From Anoplopoma fimbria (Eukaryota; Chordata; Actinopteri; Perciformes; Anoplopomatidae), in contig NC_072452.1 in assembly GCF_027596085.1 (NCBI RefSeq), positions 6,826,790 through 6,890,789 on the forward strand: a DNA stretch of 64,000 nucleotides. The letters run 5' to 3'. Below the pieces are notes generated by a model. The model did not search any database and was not told where the DNA came from. It saw only the letters and a list, made by a program, of their open reading frames with translations. The translations under genes and the position numbers were made by a program. Shown here in pieces: positions 23,177 to 38,800 of the stretch (its first letter is position 1; each line of letters starts with the position of its first letter).

Positions 23177-25123
23177 TTCCTGGACTATTACCTCCAGCTG
23201 AACAGAAGCGAAGGTCAGTGCTCTCTATCAGGGGTTAATACAATCACCATTACAGCTTCCTGCTGCGGAGCCGGGGCTGAGGAGGAGAGGGGATGAGAGA
23301 GACGGCTAGGGGCAAACAGAGAAAGGGGTAACTCTGACATGACAGTGACAAATTGCCTTGTATTTATTCAAATGGTGTAATGTGATCTTCCGGCTGTGTT
23401 GTAATGTGTGTCTTCGGTGTTTGACCCTGCTGATGAGGTAGCGCTAACGAGCTTGTAAAGAGGAGAAGGCAAGGTGAGCTGCAGACAATAAAGTTAGTGG
23501 ACGCTCGACTGACAAGAACAATATTCAAATTAAATCTCATTTAATCACAAATCTAAAAAAACATAAACATTAAAACAGGTATTCCCGTGGTCAGTATTTA
23601 AATTTTATATAAATAAACTTTTAAAATATGAATTATCTCTGAATAAGTTACAAAGACTTTAGAGAGATATCTTATTCCTTTTTAATTAGATAATTTATTT
23701 GAGATATATACCCTTTTTGCCAGGTCGGGCAAGTGAGTCCAAAATCTACATGCCCGAAGTCAAACATTTTCATGTTTTATCCGCCTTGCTCTCAAACTTG
23801 CAGAAAACTTTGCAATACAAAGTTGGTGTTTTGCATGCGTCCTCTCCAAAGCCACCCAACTAAACTCCTGTTTTCAGGATAGGTGATGTGCTTGCGTGCA
23901 CTTCGGCTCAGAAACTTTGTCTTTACCTGCCGCCATTTTCCAGAGATTGCCTGATCTATACTGTGTATGTGCAACTCTAAGGACAGATAAGAAGGAAGCG
24001 AGATGGCTCAAGTTTTCAGTTTAGTTTACAACATTTACATAAAACTACAAAAGTTGACCAAAGTCCAGCTATCCAGCTAAAATGTAAGATGGCTCACTCC
24101 TTAGCTTCTTCCATCATCAGCTACAGAAAAAAACAACAATGTTTTTCATTATTTTTAAATTGCTTGTTTTACTAACCGGACCTGGCATTTTATTTGCCCC
24201 TTATACTTTAGCCAAGTTCCCCATGTGGTAGGTTTGTAGCTGCGTTAGCCTTTACGTGTTTTACTGTTTAGGGAGTTGCATGTCAACTACATTGTACCTC
24301 CTCCTTTAAAGTATTATTATGATTATTAATAAGTAGTGTACAGGTCTTTTGTTTTTGAATTCAGTAGTTTAAAGATCATTTAAGCTACTTACATAATGTT
24401 AGCCTAATTTGACATTTTGGGGGTTCAGCTTGTTAGGTGTCTTACCAGGAATTGGATTGTGTCTCTGTCCATGGACTGATCTGGGACATGTCAGGTTGCC
24501 ACAGAGGCCTAGAGGTACTGGTTGGTGGCTAGTCTCCACCAAAAGGGGAGAAAATGTGCCTTTTTGGTATCAAAAGTTTACTTTTTTAAAATGATCCATC
24601 TTCCTAGCAGGCCGCTGGTAGGCCTACCACCTCAGAACGCTAGCTGCTGAAGACCAGTAAATACCTCCAGAAAGTAGTCCGTCCGCTCGTTAAACCACAG
24701 TGTCTTGTTTTTTATTGCTATACATGTGTTAAATACTGAAGATGTGACAAGTGGGTGTGGAGACTTCAGAGCTGTTGGAAGACATCTTTGACGAAGTTTG
24801 GCTGCACTTTCTTTTTCACCAAAAACTGATAAGTAATTCACATTTTATTAAGAAGCCCAACTCTGCAAGTTGTTATTAACTAATAAATGCAGAAGGAGCA
24901 TACAGAGTGACTTAACCAGAAAGTGTCTTTATAAAAAAATAGAGGAGACAGACCACTTTGCCAAACCCTGTGACATAACATTGAGACAGACATATTTCAG
25001 AGGACAGACTAAACAGCCAAATCTGGAAACCAGCCTCCGCTGGTTCTCTTCACTCTGCCCTCGGGGTTATTGACACAGACACCTGCAGGGATCCGGGAAG
25101 TCACACACCAATGAACACAGCCA
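23170..25123. other. Intergenic DNA, no gene seen
   Basis: AT-rich, with no supported ORF, RNA gene or element border. Confidence 0.45.
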
Positions 25124-26071
<948 letters not shown>

Positions 26072-26141
<70 letters not shown>

Positions 26142-26333
26142 TGTGAGTGTGTGTGTTTTTTTGCCTAAACCTAGCTAAGTTTCCTGTGAAGATGGAGGTT
26201 TATTTTAATAAGACCATATGCACGTAACGAGCAGAAATAGAAATGTGTTGCTGGCTTTCATATAGGACAACGCACGAAAAATGAGGAGTAACTTTTCACA
26301 AGATATCATACAAACTTTTCTATGAGGACACAT

Positions 26334-26368
<35 letters not shown>
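26072..26368 (+). repeat. (GT)n tract followed by an (AT)n tract
   Basis: GT repeats span 26072-26156 with GAGTGTGAG interruptions. AT repeats span 26336-26368. Confidence 0.93.
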
Positions 26369-26369
<1 letters not shown>

Positions 26370-27050
26370 CTGTGTATTTTTCAGTCGACTTCTGAGTGTG
26401 GACTTGTTGAGCAGGTATAAACACATCTGCATTGAGACGACATGTTGCACAACACTTACTTTGAAGCATACTGAGGCCTTTAGTCAGGAGCTACTTGTTA
26501 GCCTCTTAGCCTCGCCTAATTAACATTTAGTTCCTCACTTATTCCCCAGTAACTACTCAGGAGTTTCTGTTGTCGTCCTCTCAGTGTAACAAAACGTTCC
26601 CTTCTTTTTCCTCCATTTCCTTCTTTTCCCAGTCCTCTCTTTTTCTCTCTCGCTTTATCGGTGCTCCAGGGACTAACTGACATTCACACACACGCTAATG
26701 ACACCACAGGATTCGAGAAGCTCCGCTCTCCCCTCTCCCTCTCCCCTCTACCATCTCCCCTCTCGCCTCTCTCCTCTCGCCTCTCGCTCTCTCTCCCTAT
26801 CTGTTTCTCCCGTTCTCATTCTTGCTACTTTTTCTCTTGTTCTCTCTTCCTGGGCAATTAGACAGAGGGAGAAGTCCCAGTTGGCTCGCGGTGGTAATCA
26901 AACATCTTTTTCTTGTCCATTTAACACTGGGATTAATTTCCTACAAGGTTAATTAAAGAGGCCCATCAGACAGAACTGATTATTGCAAAGGTTACTGTAG
27001 CACTGCTGCTCACTGTTTCCTCTGCCTGTGTCTGTACACACACACGCAAT

Positions 27051-27052
<2 letters not shown>

Positions 27053-27144
<92 letters not shown>
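27053..27144 (+). repeat. (CA)n microsatellite
   Basis: About 46 CA units. Confidence 0.95.
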
Positions 27145-27148
<4 letters not shown>

Positions 27149-28074
27149 TTAAATGCACATTCCTGTACATACATGTGCACCCAGAAGGCTAGAATGGAAA
27201 TAGGATTAAATTGTAATTCTTGAGGAATTTAGAATTAGTAAATTATCTTATTTGATGTACTGTACTGTTTGGAAGTAAGGTAATGTTATTCTGATCATAA
27301 AGCGTGTCAACTGATCCTTATTCTATTGTCCAAAAGGCCAAAGGACTGGTGGTTTTATTTTAGCTCTGACAAAATACACTGGTACAATTGAGATGTGTGG
27401 ATTTTGATGAAATGTGTGGTTGCTACCTTTTGCATTTTGGATGCTGGACTGTGAAATTATGGTTTAGGTTCAGACCCACAAAAAAAAAAGCACAAGGAAG
27501 TGGTGCCTAAAGATATGTACCATGTTTCCTATAGACCCCTTTAAAAAAAATTGTTTCTCTTTAGTTCTGAAGATGAATGATGAAAGTTATTTCTCCCCAA
27601 CTATTTAAAAAACGTGTATCTAAAAGAGACAGAAAGAGAAGGAAAAAATGAGCATGTGTTCCCTAAGCAATGGTTTAAAATTTTACTTTATTAGTTAATT
27701 AAAAATGTCTAAAAAATAATCCATTAAGGATTTATTGATGTTAAACCGTTAAACCTTACCGCCTGTGGGTCAGACATTACAAACACAGAATGGGCACCCA
27801 AATATTTTGTTTCCAAACCCACAGAACTTTATTAGCTTAGTTAGCAGTTTTACAACCAACTATCTTCACTTGAAAAATGATCGTTTAAATTTAGAAACAT
27901 CATGTGTGTAATTCATGTCTTCAACAGTTGACTACTGTACTTTTTTCCCCCAAATAGATAATAAATAAATAATAAATTAAAAAAACAAGTGACAGCACCT
28001 ATCGTGTAAACATAATATAGCATCAGAAATAGCTTAATATCATGCTCATGCCCGTCAGCAAAAATGATGGCCTA
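27145..28074. other. Intergenic DNA, no gene seen
   Basis: AT-rich with A homopolymers; nothing supported. Confidence 0.45.
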
Positions 28075-28480
28075 CTGCCAGCAAGCTGGTTAGCATAGCT
28101 TAGCACAGCTCTGTCTACTGGTAACAAACTATAAAGCTCCTTAATTAACATGTTATATCTTCTGTTTAATCCGTACAAAAAGGTGTTCAAATTACACATT
28201 GCAGACTGTTCGTCACAGTGGATACTACAGGAAGTTACAGTGCCCGGCACAAAGATATGCTCCAATAAAACCGCAGCGTCGGCTCAGATTTTGGATAGAG
28301 CAAAAACCTCTCTTTCTGACTTTTTTAAGTCTTTGTGCTAAGCTAAGTTAAACAGCTGCTGGCTCTAGCTTTATATTTACTGGACAGACATCACAGTGTG
28401 GAACGTCTTATCTAACTCTCAACAAGAAAGTGACTATAGTGGGTCTAGAAAAAAAGCATATTTCCCATCCCTTAAAGCTA
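28075..28480 (-). mobile_element. Fold-back non-autonomous element, copy 2
   Basis: The left arm has GGTTAGCATAGCTTAGCACA and the right arm GTGCTAAGCTAAGTTAAACA, which face each other. Read in reverse, GAGAGTTAGATAAGACG and AAGCTAGAGCCAGCAGC follow the order seen in the copy at 5096-5335. No coding capacity. Confidence 0.55.
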
Positions 28481-28803
28481 AGGGGAAAGTAAAAGAGGAA
28501 AACTGTAGGTAACAATGAATAACACAGCACCTTTAGGATCATTATTTCAAATGCAGTCGAATACCTTAACACACATTTCGATACAGTGTTTTTGTAGACT
28601 GTGCATGGAGTGTTTACTGGCCTCCTGTTTCATGGTAGACCTGTAAATCATGTTACCCGTGGAGAACGAGCTGTGACTGCTCGTGTCCACCTCTCAGCAA
28701 TCACAGAGAACAAAGGTCACCATGACAGGTATAACTAGACAGAGAAAACATTCCTATTTCACCGGTTACCATAACAGCAGCAGGCAAGACTGGGGTCAGC
28801 CCG

Positions 28804-28926
<123 letters not shown>

Positions 28927-29005
28927 CTCAATTAGCAGCGCGCCAGCCATTTCTCTGAATGCCAGCCTGTTTCTGTTTATGCACACTGAGAAAGAGCCCT
29001 CAGGT

Positions 29006-29006
<1 letters not shown>

Positions 29007-29086
<80 letters not shown>

Positions 29087-29133
29087 ACGGTCGCACACAC
29101 ACACATATACACCCACGGTCGCACACACACACA
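29007..29133 (+). repeat. (CA)n tract with a duplicated 28-bp tail unit
   Basis: Pure CA to 29084. Then ACCCACGGTCGCACACAC starts at 29083 and again at 29111, an exact 28-base step. Confidence 0.93.
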
Positions 29134-30165
29134 TGTGCAGGTTCATTAGCATGTTAATTGGAGGTGAGGACAGTGTGGTGTGGAGGTGGTGCAGAGCGGC
29201 CCCGGTGTATTAATCACAGGCTCTGAGACACCAGCTGACTCCCCAACCTGGTCTCTCGCCTTCCCCCCTCTCCCTCACCCCTGCACCTCCTTCCACCCAG
29301 TCTGCCCACCTCCTACTCCCCCACTGAAGCCGCCCTCTATGACTCCCTGCCCAGCTGGTAAAGGGAGCCTCAGTGCACAAGGAGCGCTGTGTTCACACAG
29401 GTTCATTGAGACCAAACACTGGAGTTTTTCTTTTTCCATTAAATTTATGCCATTTCTTAACTTTGAATTACTTTTTAAATGTTATAAATTGCTTGACCAG
29501 GACACGAGTAAGGCAATTGTTATTATGATATCATCCAGAGTAAACAATAATGAAATACAATGATAAACACCTGTTACATTCATTTTAATGACAGAATAGT
29601 GTAATTATAAAACAAGGTGTGAGCCATTAAAGTAATTGATTGATTGAAACCAATGCCTTTAGTTTAAGCTTAACATTTTACACATTGTTTTCATTACTTC
29701 ACTTTTCACTAAAATGTGCATTTATAATTTTTATATGCAACGCAACAAGCTTTACTCACAACATGTTATCAAACTGTTGCCTTTTTATTCACAGAGCAGC
29801 ATTAACGTTCATTTGGAGTCGTGTTTCTGTCCACCTGATTAGGGCGATAATCTAATATGATAATTTATCTTCTTTTAATGAAATCATATTGTGATGAAAT
29901 CATATTTTGAGATATCGCTATACATAATTAGGTTTTCTAAATTCATAATACTAAGCACACACTAACTCAAATGTCTCAGTAAATCAGGTTATTTTGCACT
30001 AAAGTTCTTAATTAAATAAGAAAAGTCTGTACTTTTCATTTGTCAAGTATCTAATTTAAACAAGAGTATACAGAATTACCATTCTCGACTGTGATATATA
30101 TATTTTATCGAGTTATGAAATTACCTTTATTATAATAGAAGATTTTGGCCCAATCGCCTAGCCTT
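29134..30165. other. Intergenic DNA, no gene seen
   Basis: A C-rich stretch (29230-29340) is followed by AT-rich unique DNA. Nothing is supported. Confidence 0.45.
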
Positions 30166-30169
30166 ACAC

Positions 30170-30300
30170 CCGAATAAAATGCACTTTTAGCTCTGTTTTT
30201 GGTCGCTACCAACCTTCTAAAGGAAATATTTGTCTCTTAGTCTGCTAAATGTGCCACTATGTTCAGCAGCTAGTGTCTGTCTGTCTATTGTTTGATGCTT
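30170..30300 (-). mobile_element. Interspersed element copy, GAGCTAAAA family
   Basis: Read on the minus strand it has CATAGTGGCACATTTAGCAG, AAATATTTCCTTTAGAAGGT and ACCAAAAACAGAGCTAAAAG. The same order lies on the plus strand at 56025-56165. Confidence 0.5.
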
Positions 30301-30751
30301 TAAGGATCCTATAGTGCCTGCTGAGTCAATAAACCATATTTCATATGGATGCAGATGGAGCTTTACCTGCTATAAGATGCACTATATCTTTTCATCACGC
30401 CGTAGCTGTGCAGCGTAGCTTACAGATAAATAGCTGAAATGTGACCATGTTAGAAGCTCCAGTGTTATGCAGGCAGAGAGAAAAAGAGCCAATGTAAGCA
30501 GCCAAAAGTAACCTGCTGTTACTGTAACAAGGGACCCTGATAACACAGTAATAACGGGCTAATCGTATTTGGGTTCAGAAAGCACAACATGCTAATTCAA
30601 TTAGCTTAATAAGCCCCTGTAGATAAAGGGCTTGTTTTCGGCTGTCGTGATTGGCTTAAGGTCCCAGGGAGGTGGTCCTCTGGGGCAGAAAGTCTCAGCA
30701 TCCGCAGCCACCAGTAGAGGGGGAACTTCCAGTATGCCAGTGTACCTGTCC

Positions 30752-30756
<5 letters not shown>

Positions 30757-30838
<82 letters not shown>
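30757..30838 (+). repeat. (GT)n microsatellite
   Basis: About 41 pure GT units. Confidence 0.95.
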
Positions 30839-30841
<3 letters not shown>

Positions 30842-31338
30842 CACCTTTTTGTGTTGCCTTTAAAGGTGTGTCTAAGAAGAGCGGATGGAGAGTTACAGGC
30901 CTGACTCTCAAGTAACTCAACGTTCTTTGAGGAAACACTTGAGTTCCACCAACAGATCCTCCAAAAGAACCAAATCCCCCAGCTCCCACTTCTGTATACT
31001 GTGCATCCTCTTAAAGTCTCAACAGTGTGGAGAGAAAAAAAAAAAAAGAAAAAGTTGCCGGTCCCCTTGGAACTTTCTTTATTGTTTGCCTCCACAAACA
31101 CACAACACAATGCCCGAACAAAACCATTCTCAGTCTATTGTCCCCGGTGCTGTGTCTCAGTTCACTCCGAGCGTCTGTCTCAGCGCGGGGCTCTTTGTGT
31201 GCAGACGCACAGAGAGGCAGGGCCGCATTGTTTCACCGGCTGAGGGGCAGAAAGGAACTGTTACACTGCTGGAGAACTGGCAGCTGAGCCCGGCGAGGAG
31301 ATTCTCCACACAGTATTAGGGAGAGGGATCACGACGCT

Positions 31339-31342
<4 letters not shown>

Positions 31343-31400
<58 letters not shown>
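31343..31400 (+). repeat. (CA)n microsatellite
   Basis: About 29 CA units. Confidence 0.95.
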
Positions 31401-31401
<1 letters not shown>

Positions 31402-31544
31402 TAGACGCACAGCCTCGGCTCCCTCCCCTTCCCTGTGAAATCTGCATTCTCTCTTAACCCTTTGTTTCTCAGCAGACGAGCTAATCTGTTTACGGGTGTT
31501 TGTGAGGGCGCCTTTGTTTGCGCCTCGCACATATGCGTGTGCGT

Positions 31545-31545
<1 letters not shown>

Positions 31546-31604
<59 letters not shown>

Positions 31605-31688
31605 GCATTAATCTGCAGGCCACGAGCCAGCTGACACCAGCAGAATACAACGCCAATCCCCACAGACTCTCTCCTGCAAACACAAACA

Positions 31689-31724
<36 letters not shown>
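31546..31724 (+). repeat. (CA)n and (CT)n microsatellites
   Basis: CA at 31546-31601 and CT at 31692-31724, 90 bp apart. Confidence 0.93.
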
Positions 31725-31730
<6 letters not shown>

Positions 31731-32442
31731 CTCCCCTTCTTTCTCCCACGTTCCCAGATGTATATGTGTGCGCGTGTGCATGCAACATGCGACGACGTGC
31801 ATATTCTACCCAGCTATAGGAGGAAGAAGAGGGGGGGTGGTGCGTCTGATCAGCAGTATAGTAAAGCAGATAAGAGAGGAGTGGACGGAGGCAGAGAGAG
31901 GATGGTGTCTGCAGGCAGAGAACCGCTGTAAACAACCAGGATCGTATTTAAAGAAGGATTTGTTCAGATGCAGAGGGCACAGCTGGATCTGTACTGTACA
32001 CATCAGCAAAAAAAACAAACTAAACCCAACAACACACTCCCTCTCTGACTGGGCCCGTTTTTTTTTTTTTTTTTTGGTCTCTCATCGCACCAGCTCAATC
32101 CCCCCCCCCTTCATCAAACGTCACAGCAATTTGAGAGATTAGACGGCGCGGATTAAGGCGCCACAAGGCTGGCTTCTTTTTGAAGCGTCGGATGCCTTTG
32201 TGCTCCATTCTCTCCACTGCTTTCATTTCATAAGACGATATTATATCAAGCGGTGGTAAGGCTCTCTACATTCACAATGGCGAGCGTCTCAGTCCATTCA
32301 CTGACTGTGGGATATGTGTGAGTAATTATGTAAGAAGTAAACACTTCTCGCTGGCTGCTTATTCCACCTTGCACTGGCACACTTGTTTATTGGTTGGCCT
32401 TACTAGATTCCCTCTGCCTCTACTTCTGCTCTGATTAATGAG

Positions 32443-32443
<1 letters not shown>

Positions 32444-32478
<35 letters not shown>
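32444..32478 (+). repeat. (CA)n microsatellite
   Basis: About 17 CA units between complex sequences. Confidence 0.9.
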
Positions 32479-32480
<2 letters not shown>

Positions 32481-32489
32481 AGGCGAAGG

Positions 32490-32990
32490 CACGTGCTCAC
32501 AACACCAGCTCCCCTCTCACCAACTTAGCAGCGCTATTAGTAATGATTGAACCCTATCCAGTGGATGTAATATATTAGCAGGGAGATTATTCTGACGTTA
32601 AAACATGTTCCCTGTGCTGACAGCATCATCAATCACCCTCACACTGCCTGTAGAAGACTCACACACTGGACATAATTGCTTCAGCATGGGGTTGGGGAGA
32701 GGGAGGGGAGGGAGGAAGGAGGGAAGGAGGAGAGTGTGTGAGATTTAGAGTGAGTGTTTGTATTTTTGCAAGTTGGCCATACAGGCGAGTGCAGCGTTGA
32801 GAATAAAGGGACGCCGTGCTGCCTAAACTGGCGTTTGATGGTCCAGATTAGTCTAAAATGAGCTTTAATCTGAGTCATTGCTCATGAAGAATGACTCCCG
32901 CAATTATTTCCGATAACTTAATGGGACTAAATGTCTCCATTACCGGCTGCCTCTTGAGGATGAGCTCCATACAGGTGGATGGAGCTTCTT
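32490..32990. promoter_or_regulatory. Candidate conserved non-coding block
   Basis: Complex, non-repeat sequence with homeodomain and HMG-type words: GCTATTAGTAATGATTGAAC, GCAATTATTTCCG, ACTTAATGGGACTAAATG. Only a short purine tract (32695-32735) interrupts it. The pou3f4 start is about 14 kb to the right. This is inference from texture only. Confidence 0.35.
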
Positions 32991-33009
32991 CTCTTTGCTC
33001 TGTTTCAAA

Positions 33010-33145
33010 CGGTGGTGGAAGACATTTTTAGAGCGCTTTCTTCAGTAAAAGTGGTAATACCAGAATGGAAAAAGACACCATTACAAGTAAAAGTCCTGCA
33101 AACAAAATGTTATTTAAGTAAAAGCAAATTATGATAATGTACAAA
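33010..33145 (-). mobile_element. GTGGTGGAAG/ACAAGTAAAAGTCCTGC element fragment
   Basis: Words such as GGTGGTGGAAGACATTTTT, CATTACAAGTAAAAGTCCTG and TTATTTAAGTAAAAGC belong to a very common teleost element. A longer relative is at 56563-57165. Confidence 0.5.
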
Positions 33146-33376
33146 ATGTGCTCAAAGAAGCATTAATTAATTTCTGGCTACTAAGACATTGACTGAAAGT
33201 TGGAAAGGCTGCCTTTGGCTGGTGAGAGCCATCAGAGTGAGCCAAAACAGTAAAGTTGTCGGCTGGAAAACAAAAAAAACGAGCTTGAAGACCCTAAAAT
33301 TCCCTGCAGGTGACCCTTTTCACATTACACAAGGTAATTTTCCCCGTTGTCTATATGAAAACATTGACTCAAGCAG

Positions 33377-33819
33377 CTTTAAAGGGCACATATCATTCTT
33401 ATTTCCAGGTTTATACTTGTATTTAGGGTTTCTACTAGAACATCATAACATGCTTTAATATTCAAAAAACACATTATTTTTCTCGTACCTTCTCTGTGAA
33501 TGTACCTGCATTCATCTTCTGTCTGAAACGCTCCATTTTAGCGTCTGTCTCTTTAAGGCCCCCTTCAGGAAAAGCAAAGTATGCTCTGACTGTCTTGAGA
33601 GAAAATATGGCGCACCTTTGCAAAGGTAGTTCTCAAGCTGTGGGGTTGTATATTCTAATGAGCCTGCATGTGACATAACGAGGGAATCCAAATTTGATTG
33701 GATTGTTAAATCACATGTATTCTGATCTAGAAAGCCCACAAAAGACTGACTGGGTTTTCTTATTTCACAGTTTGTGGGTACTGAAAAAGTGAGTTTTTCA
33801 TTATACGTCTCCTTTAAAG
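33377..33819 (+). mobile_element. Non-autonomous element bounded by CTTTAAAGG ends
   Basis: The left end CTTTAAAGGGCACATATCAT and the reverse complement of the right end (CTTTAAAGGAGACGTATAAT) match at 14 of 20 positions. Inside, TTCTACTAGAACATCATAAC and GTCTGAAACGCTCCATTTTA are words I know from dispersed teleost copies. CTTTAAAG is palindromic, so the target duplication cannot be separated from the terminus. Confidence 0.55.
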
Positions 33820-34339
33820 TTGTTATTATGCAGCAGAATGGCCCTTGTTATATTATTATAGATAATGGTATTGGATTATTATTACCTATACATTGTAGCT
33901 GGTGGATCTTGAGGTGATTTGAACTATTTTACACACTGTTGGATAATTTAATCAATCAAATATCAATTTAGTTAGTTTATAATTTTTGTAAAATAGGAAT
34001 CCTAAATTAATGTAGTGGAGGAAGGGGCACAATGTTTGCCACTAAAAGGTTGAGAAGTAGCACAAAGTGAAAGTACTCAATAAAGATTGCCTATTTATCG
34101 ACAGGTGGACAGAACTTCTTGTCCTTCCTCATCTCCGCTGTTAAGCTTTGCTCTCACCTGCCCGTGACATTACTATTTCATCACTAACCCACAGCATTTG
34201 CATTCTGCTCACAGGAAAGCAGTAAAAGAAAAAAAACAGAAAGAAGACCCCAGATTGCGAAGCCCACCTTTGTATTTCTGTTATCTGATATAATCCTTGC
34301 TATTCCATGCTGCTTCTTCTGCTTCTATAGCTGCAACCA

Positions 34340-34341
<2 letters not shown>

Positions 34342-34422
<81 letters not shown>
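34342..34422 (+). repeat. (CT)n microsatellite
   Basis: About 40 pure CT units. Confidence 0.95.
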
Positions 34423-34428
<6 letters not shown>

Positions 34429-34520
34429 TGATCCAGTGATTAGTATTCTGCTCAGGCGTTCGGATGGAAAGCAGAGTGGCTGCCGAGAGGTGTCCTGAAT
34501 CACATCACTCATATTCCACT

Positions 34521-35724
<1,204 letters not shown>

Positions 35725-35850
35725 GGAGTGGTTGTTTCTGAGAGCAGTTCGTCCTTTAACCACAAGGTTGGTGGTTCGATTCCTCCTCCTATCCGCATGT
35801 CGACGCGTCCTTGAGCAAGTAACTGAACCCCAACTTCCTTCATGGGTGTT
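35725..35850 (+). mobile_element. tRNA-derived SINE-like fragment
   Basis: GGTTCGATTCC at 35773-35783 fits the RNA polymerase III B box. The run GAGCAGTTCGTCCTTTAACC before it and GTCCTTGAGCAAGTAACTGA after it are typical of teleost tRNA-like SINE heads. A full cloverleaf cannot be drawn, so this is not a tRNA gene. Confidence 0.5.
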
Positions 35851-36831
35851 TTACAGTAGCATTGTTCCTAAAATATTTAGGATGGGTCAAATGTAGTGGT
35901 CAAATTTTATGTATGTATTGGAATTCATTCAATACGGTATGGCTAAGATGTATTTAAATCAAATATTTACATGTTTTATTACAATTAAATACAATGATTT
36001 AATCAAATATTAATAGTAGAAGGAAAAAAAACACATTTATTTCCTATGAACTTGGTTATTTTACCTTGAACCTTATATTCAAGGTAAAATTACAAACTAG
36101 TTAGGATTATTGAAGCTGATGGAACACATTTTGGTATTGGCCTACTGTTCCCCTTGCACAGATAGTAAGTTTTATTAAATTTCTTGGGGGGGATATGATG
36201 TATTATAGCTATTATTTCTGGGGCAGATTAAAATAAAATTAAGGCATACAACCTCTCTGTCTGTCTTGTAGTTTGCTGCCTGCCTTTTTTTTTTACTCGT
36301 CTCTGCTTCAGCATGGCAGATAACTGAATGTAACACACAAACATAATCAACCGCAAACCGCATTAGCTTAAAGATCCTTGTTCGCCAGAATTCATTTAAT
36401 TTCATTGGAGCATTGTGCCTCCAAAATCCATTGGAAACGTGTTCTAACCCTCAGACTACAACCATTATGACCCTTTTGAAAAAATTACTTTGCATTATTG
36501 ATGCTCAGTTTCAGTAACACAACATGTCTTCCCCCCCTTTTGTTAAATCACAAATGTCTGTTATCTGATTATGTTTTCTTACAGTAAATGGACTGTAGCA
36601 GACTTGGGTTAACATTTCCTGACAGTCTCTAGCATAATGACACTGCGCTGCCAAACCCTAGCCTTGTGTGAACAAAAAGAAGAAGAAATCTAATCACATT
36701 ATGTATTTCCAGAAACGCCACCACACTGTGAAGATTTCATCACAAACGTTGCATTCAAGGCATGTTTTACTAAAAAAGTAAAGAGAATGGAGAGATGCTG
36801 TGTGCAGGTACACAGAGGGATAAAAGAGAGA

Positions 36832-36833
<2 letters not shown>
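35851..36833. other. Intergenic DNA with one perfect hairpin
   Basis: AT-rich, no gene. A perfect 13-bp stem lies at 36058-36090 (see findings). Confidence 0.45.

Positions 36834-36896
<63 letters not shown>
36834..36896 (+). repeat. (GT)n microsatellite
   Basis: About 31 GT units. Confidence 0.95.
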
Positions 36897-36897
<1 letters not shown>

Positions 36898-37480
36898 TTG
36901 GGGTGTGTGGCCGGGGATGAGTGTGTGTGCATGCATTAAAATAGGGGATTTTCTTGTCAGAGTAGCAGGGTTGGGGATTAGTTTAGGATCTGACTGAGAC
37001 AGAGGAGAGGAGGGCTCGCCACATAAAGAGATGACTGGGCAAATATGGGCACATACATCAATATCAGCGGCGAGGACATTATAGCCGCCACGCAGCAGGG
37101 CAAAAAAAAAAAAAAACGCACACTGCAGACAGCCGCCGAGATTTTCTTTGTTTATGCATGACCGGAGAGAAGGAAATTAATATCAGTGAATTGAATCCGC
37201 TCCTATATGGAAGATCTTTATGCCTCCCCAAACCTCAGCCCCGCACGGCAAAATAGATGCAAGAAGCGACACACACACACACACACACACACGAACGCAC
37301 ACAGACACACACCCCGCTGAAAGACAGGCACTAAAATAACCTCTGTTCCAGCTGGTGGACTGCTGAGGCTCCTGCTGGGCTGTTTTAATGGGGAAAATTA
37401 GCCAAGCAGAAAGGTGGATCCTGTTTGTTATGCTCCACTGTCCCCCTTCCATGCAGTCGGCCAAGGAGGCATCCTCTGTT

Positions 37481-37743
<263 letters not shown>

Positions 37744-38651
37744 ACCAGCAGCAAAGAAATCTCAAATATGCTGTGTTCAAATCAAGGAACTCACCAATGT
37801 GTTTTTTTATAATCTTTTTAATATTCCAGCAGTGTTGCCATCCTCATCTCATTTACTTCAACCTGCTCCGGCCCGCATGAGAATGCCAAAACAAAGAGAG
37901 AGAGAAGCAAAGAAAGAGAAAAAAACTGAAACAAATGAGAGGTTTTTCATGATACAGGGAGTCGGAATGAGAGAGTGAAGGATGAGAGGAGGATATGCAG
38001 AGGGGTGAAAAGCGTCTTTGTTCTGGGTGCCCTTGAGACAGCTGACATCGCCACAATGAGACCTTCTTTCAGAGGGAAGGAGAGGAATCAGAGCCAGAGA
38101 GAGAGGAGAGAGGAGAAAGGGAGCAGGATTTGGTACTTTTGGCGTACTGAGCTGGTAGTAGTAGTGGTAGTAGTAGTGGTAGAGATAGTAGTGTCACTTC
38201 AATTAGTGTCTGGATTTTTAAAGAAATTGCTGGTTTAATGCATCATTCCTGTCTGGTGTAATGTTAACATTGCACTCACAAAGTTAGCATGCATACAAAT
38301 CATCCTGTTTTTAAATAACAAATATATATTTTTAACCTTCATTTCCATTAGCACTGATCAACAAAGTGATTTCTGAGAGCTGGGAACGTTGTGACATCAC
38401 TAAAGAGGGACTGGGCAAAAATATAAACAGGCAGTGAGACATCAGACCCATTTTAAACACACCTCCAGAGCATCTTACGAGACATGGAATATGTGTCATT
38501 GCTGGCTAAAGAGGTTTGGACGTAGGTGTCTATAATGTCTGGATCATTCTGGGAATAGCCACAAAGCTTGTGCAAGGAATCTGTGAAATATACCACAAGG
38601 AAATTAGTTTTTTACCTCTTGTGCTGTACAGTGAGGGAATATCTATGTATA

Positions 38652-38800
<149 letters not shown>

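Noticed and set aside
29180..29563. 127-codon plus-strand frame
   Set aside because: Pro-rich N half from C-rich DNA and AT-rich remainder; no domain or conserved splice signals.
35725..35850. tRNA gene
   Set aside because: Only the B box fits; acceptor and anticodon stems cannot be formed, so it is better read as a SINE fragment.
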